From Saprolegnia diclina VS20 (taxonomy: Eukaryota > Oomycota > Saprolegniomycetes > Saprolegniales > Saprolegniaceae), in assembly GCF_000281045.1 (NCBI RefSeq), contig NW_008246135.1, positions 186,520 through 224,433 of the forward strand: a stretch of 37,914 nucleotides of DNA, written 5' to 3'. The notes beneath the pieces were generated by a model. The model worked only from the letters and a program-made list of their open reading frames with translations, did not search any database and was not told the DNA's origin. The translations under genes were made by a program, and so were the position numbers. Positions 36,018 through 37,914 of the stretch are shown here, piece after piece (position 1 is the first letter of the stretch; each line of letters opens with the position of its first letter).

Positions 36018-37811
36018 ATGCGTGCGCGGTCTCCGTACCAACGGGACCTGACGCCGACGAGCAAGCACATTCACGAGCTCATGGACGAGGAAGACGCGCG
36101 GTACACCAAGGCGACGCCACCCGCGGAGCCGCCGGTGCGCGGCTACCAAGTACCGATGCTGCGGAGCATTTCCGTGCGCGAAAAATACGCGCGCGAGGCG
36201 CTCCGGCGTCTCGCAAAGAACCTTACGACGGCGTCCAGCGCCCACGACGACGCTGTGTTCAACCAGGTCAATGAAATCCTCCATCCCAAGTCGGCAGCCC
36301 CCGCCAAGAAGAAGTTTGACAAGCGCTGGTACCACTTTCACAACCGGCAAGTGTATAGCATTGGCCAAGACACGGTGCCGACGCCATTGCCCCCGAGCAA
36401 CGTCGAGCCCGCACCGGTGCGGCTTCATGCGCTCTCCAAACCCCACGTGGCGTTTGACGCCATGTCTGACACGCACTCGTCACGGAGCAACACCAGCGAC
36501 GCTCTGAGCAGCGACGCTCCGACAACGGCCGACGAGACCGAAGTGTCTGCACCCGACATGACAACATGTCCACGCAACGTCTACCACGCCTGTTTTGACG
36601 TTCTCTTAGCTTTGGTGCACGAGACACTCACAGCCAAGTAGGTCGACTGGGCCGTCGCGGGCGTCGAAAAGGTCGTTAAAGACGCGGTAGAGCGGCAGCG
36701 CATTGGTGCTCTCCTGCGTGCGCATGCCCGCATTCTCTTCCACCTCTTCCGATACCACGCGAGCCTTCAAGGCGGGAGCGATCGGGTTCGATGCGGCGAC
36801 CACTGGACCAAACTACAAAGTGTATCTCCTAGGAACCGTTCAAGCTCGCGGCCAAAGCCAAGATCCTCGAAGACTTGAGTGTTCCGATCCCAGAGCCGGC
36901 GCGGCACGGCATCAGTACACACCTCATGCCACCACGATTGCTTTGAATCGTAGGTGCTAGGTGACCAGCCAACGAGTCGACAGGACTTTTTGCTCTTTGT
37001 CGTGCAAGCCGCACTAGGCTACTACAAGCGAGGTGGTTATAACGTCATTGCGCAAATAATGATATCGAATATCTCTAGACGAGGTCGCGGGGCTCGTCAA
37101 GCGACTGGCCAAAGAAGGTCTCGAAGACTCGACGAGCGTCTTCTATCTCCTGCACGACTTCCTCTTGCCGTTTGCATCCATTGAAGACCCAACGCACTTT
37201 CAAACGCTCTTCTTCAAGCACGAGAGTGCGCAGCAAGTGCTGACGATGCACCGGATCGGGCTCGAAATGGCGTTCCTCCAGCACGCAACCCGGGTGACGC
37301 ACGACCCGACGACGTCCAAATCGCCAAGTCCCATGCCGCAGTCGCTGCAGCCGTTCCTAAAATTTCAGAGCTACCTCGGCTTTCTTCACCACTTGAAGCT
37401 TGTACAACACACCCTCTCTCGGTATCTTGTAGCTCTGAATCTGTGCCGTAGATTGACACCAAGCTCTCAGAGACCAAAGCCAGCGTCATCTTTTGCTCGT
37501 GTCTTCCCGTGTGGCCCGACGACCGTGCAGTCGTGTCGCAGTGCCTCGACTACAATGGCTTTACGCTCGCTTTGACCAAGATCGCGTTTGCCAAACACGA
37601 AAAAACCATCTGCGGCGGCGAAGAAGACGTGTGTCCGTCCCGACACACGTCAGCGCGCTGCGCTTGCGTCCTTGCCACCGTCCAGGACAAGTACAACATG
37701 CACGCATACCTCGAGCCGCTCGGCATCCTGATTGCGAAGATCACGTCGCCTGGCTCCCGGCGAGGCGTGCGGCGACGGTCGGCCACAGACACGGAGGCTG
37801 CCAAAGCCTAG
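36018..37811 (+). CDS. Hypothetical multi-exon protein, about 520 residues
   Basis: The proposed model is join(36018..36599, 36642..36785, 36833..36914, 36961..37032, 37079..37401, 37452..37811). Exons from 36642 onward join in frame through introns of 47, 46, 46 and 50 nt. The first intron is uncertain: its acceptor TAG is at 36639-36641, but both possible phase-0 donors (GTTCTC at 36600 or GTCTAC at 36579) are weak. The N-terminal 200 residues are basic and low-complexity with a RxYxxxxN(R)QVYS-like motif (HFHNRQVYSIGQ). The C-terminal part is helical (VDWAVAGVEKVVKDAVERQR, LLRAHARILFHLFRYHASL, RQDFLLFVVQAALGYYK, NGFTLALTKIAFAKHEK), reminiscent of degenerate EF-hand pairs but without clear calcium loops. 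A 57-nt stretch ending CAG before DKYNMHAYLEPL (37632..37688) may be another intron. I do not recognise the family. Confidence 0.55.
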
Positions 37812-37914
37812 TCGTGTAAGATACGTGAACGCAGGCCTTTTGTTCTGCCTTGTGGCTTCTTGGCACTGTAAAGGAGGGTGTTTTGCGTTGTACAACTCAA
37901 TACTATTTTGTTAC

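Overview
The window is nuclear DNA of a compact, GC-rich eukaryote, most likely an oomycete of the Saprolegniales (Saprolegnia, Achlya, Aphanomyces or Thraustotheca type). Evidence: about 47 spliceosomal introns can be placed from reading frame and protein homology, nearly all 41-59 nt with GTA/GTG donors and (T/C)AG acceptors. Genes lie close together on both strands, third codon positions are rich in G and C, and the proteins mix animal-like families (alpha-kinase, TMTC, TRAP1, CIAO1, REEP) with a bacterial-type dihydroorotase. I see no virus-like element, transposon, rRNA, tRNA or CRISPR array. The species assignment is an inference.

Layout. 1-798: 3' end of an alpha-kinase gene with a Cys-rich segment and a LOTUS/OST-HTH-like tail. 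1739-3630: unknown multi-pass membrane protein. 3747-6104: TMTC-type ER O-mannosyltransferase with TPRs. 6512-7757: dihydroorotase. 8220-8828: REEP/DP1/HVA22 ER-shaping protein. 8898-10157 (-): divergent ribose-phosphate pyrophosphokinase. 10966-12102: GT34-like glycosyltransferase. 12166-14527 (-): mitochondrial Hsp90 TRAP1. 15589-15975: small basic Cys/His protein. 16006-17535 (-): J domain fused to a TMEM185-like membrane domain. 18835-23161: three Vti1-like Qb-SNARE genes in direct orientation, with a three-finger CCCH gene (19794-20900, -) between the first and second. 23485-24999 (-): type II membrane protein. 25282-28654: PPR protein fused to a DEDDy 3'-5' exonuclease. 28728-29446 (-): coiled-coil protein. 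29801-32076: EF-hand-like protein. 32289-33445 (-): CIAO1, the cytosolic Fe-S assembly WD40 protein. 33998-35629: repeat-rich single-pass surface-type protein. 36018-37811: unknown multi-exon protein.

The genes do not form one operon-like system. Loose themes are secretory and endomembrane function (TMTC, REEP, GT34-like protein, three Vti1 SNAREs, J-TMEM185 protein), nucleotide synthesis (dihydroorotase and PRPP synthetase) and mitochondrial or RNA biology (TRAP1, PPR-exonuclease, CCCH, LOTUS). A CCAAT pentamer lies about 38-95 nt upstream of nine of the start codons, in the sense of the gene, and helps choose between candidate starts. The features most worth following up are the CCCH gene whose three fingers are split by introns at the same base, the PPR-exonuclease fusion, the J-TMEM185 fusion, the alpha-kinase/LOTUS combination and the local Vti1 expansion.
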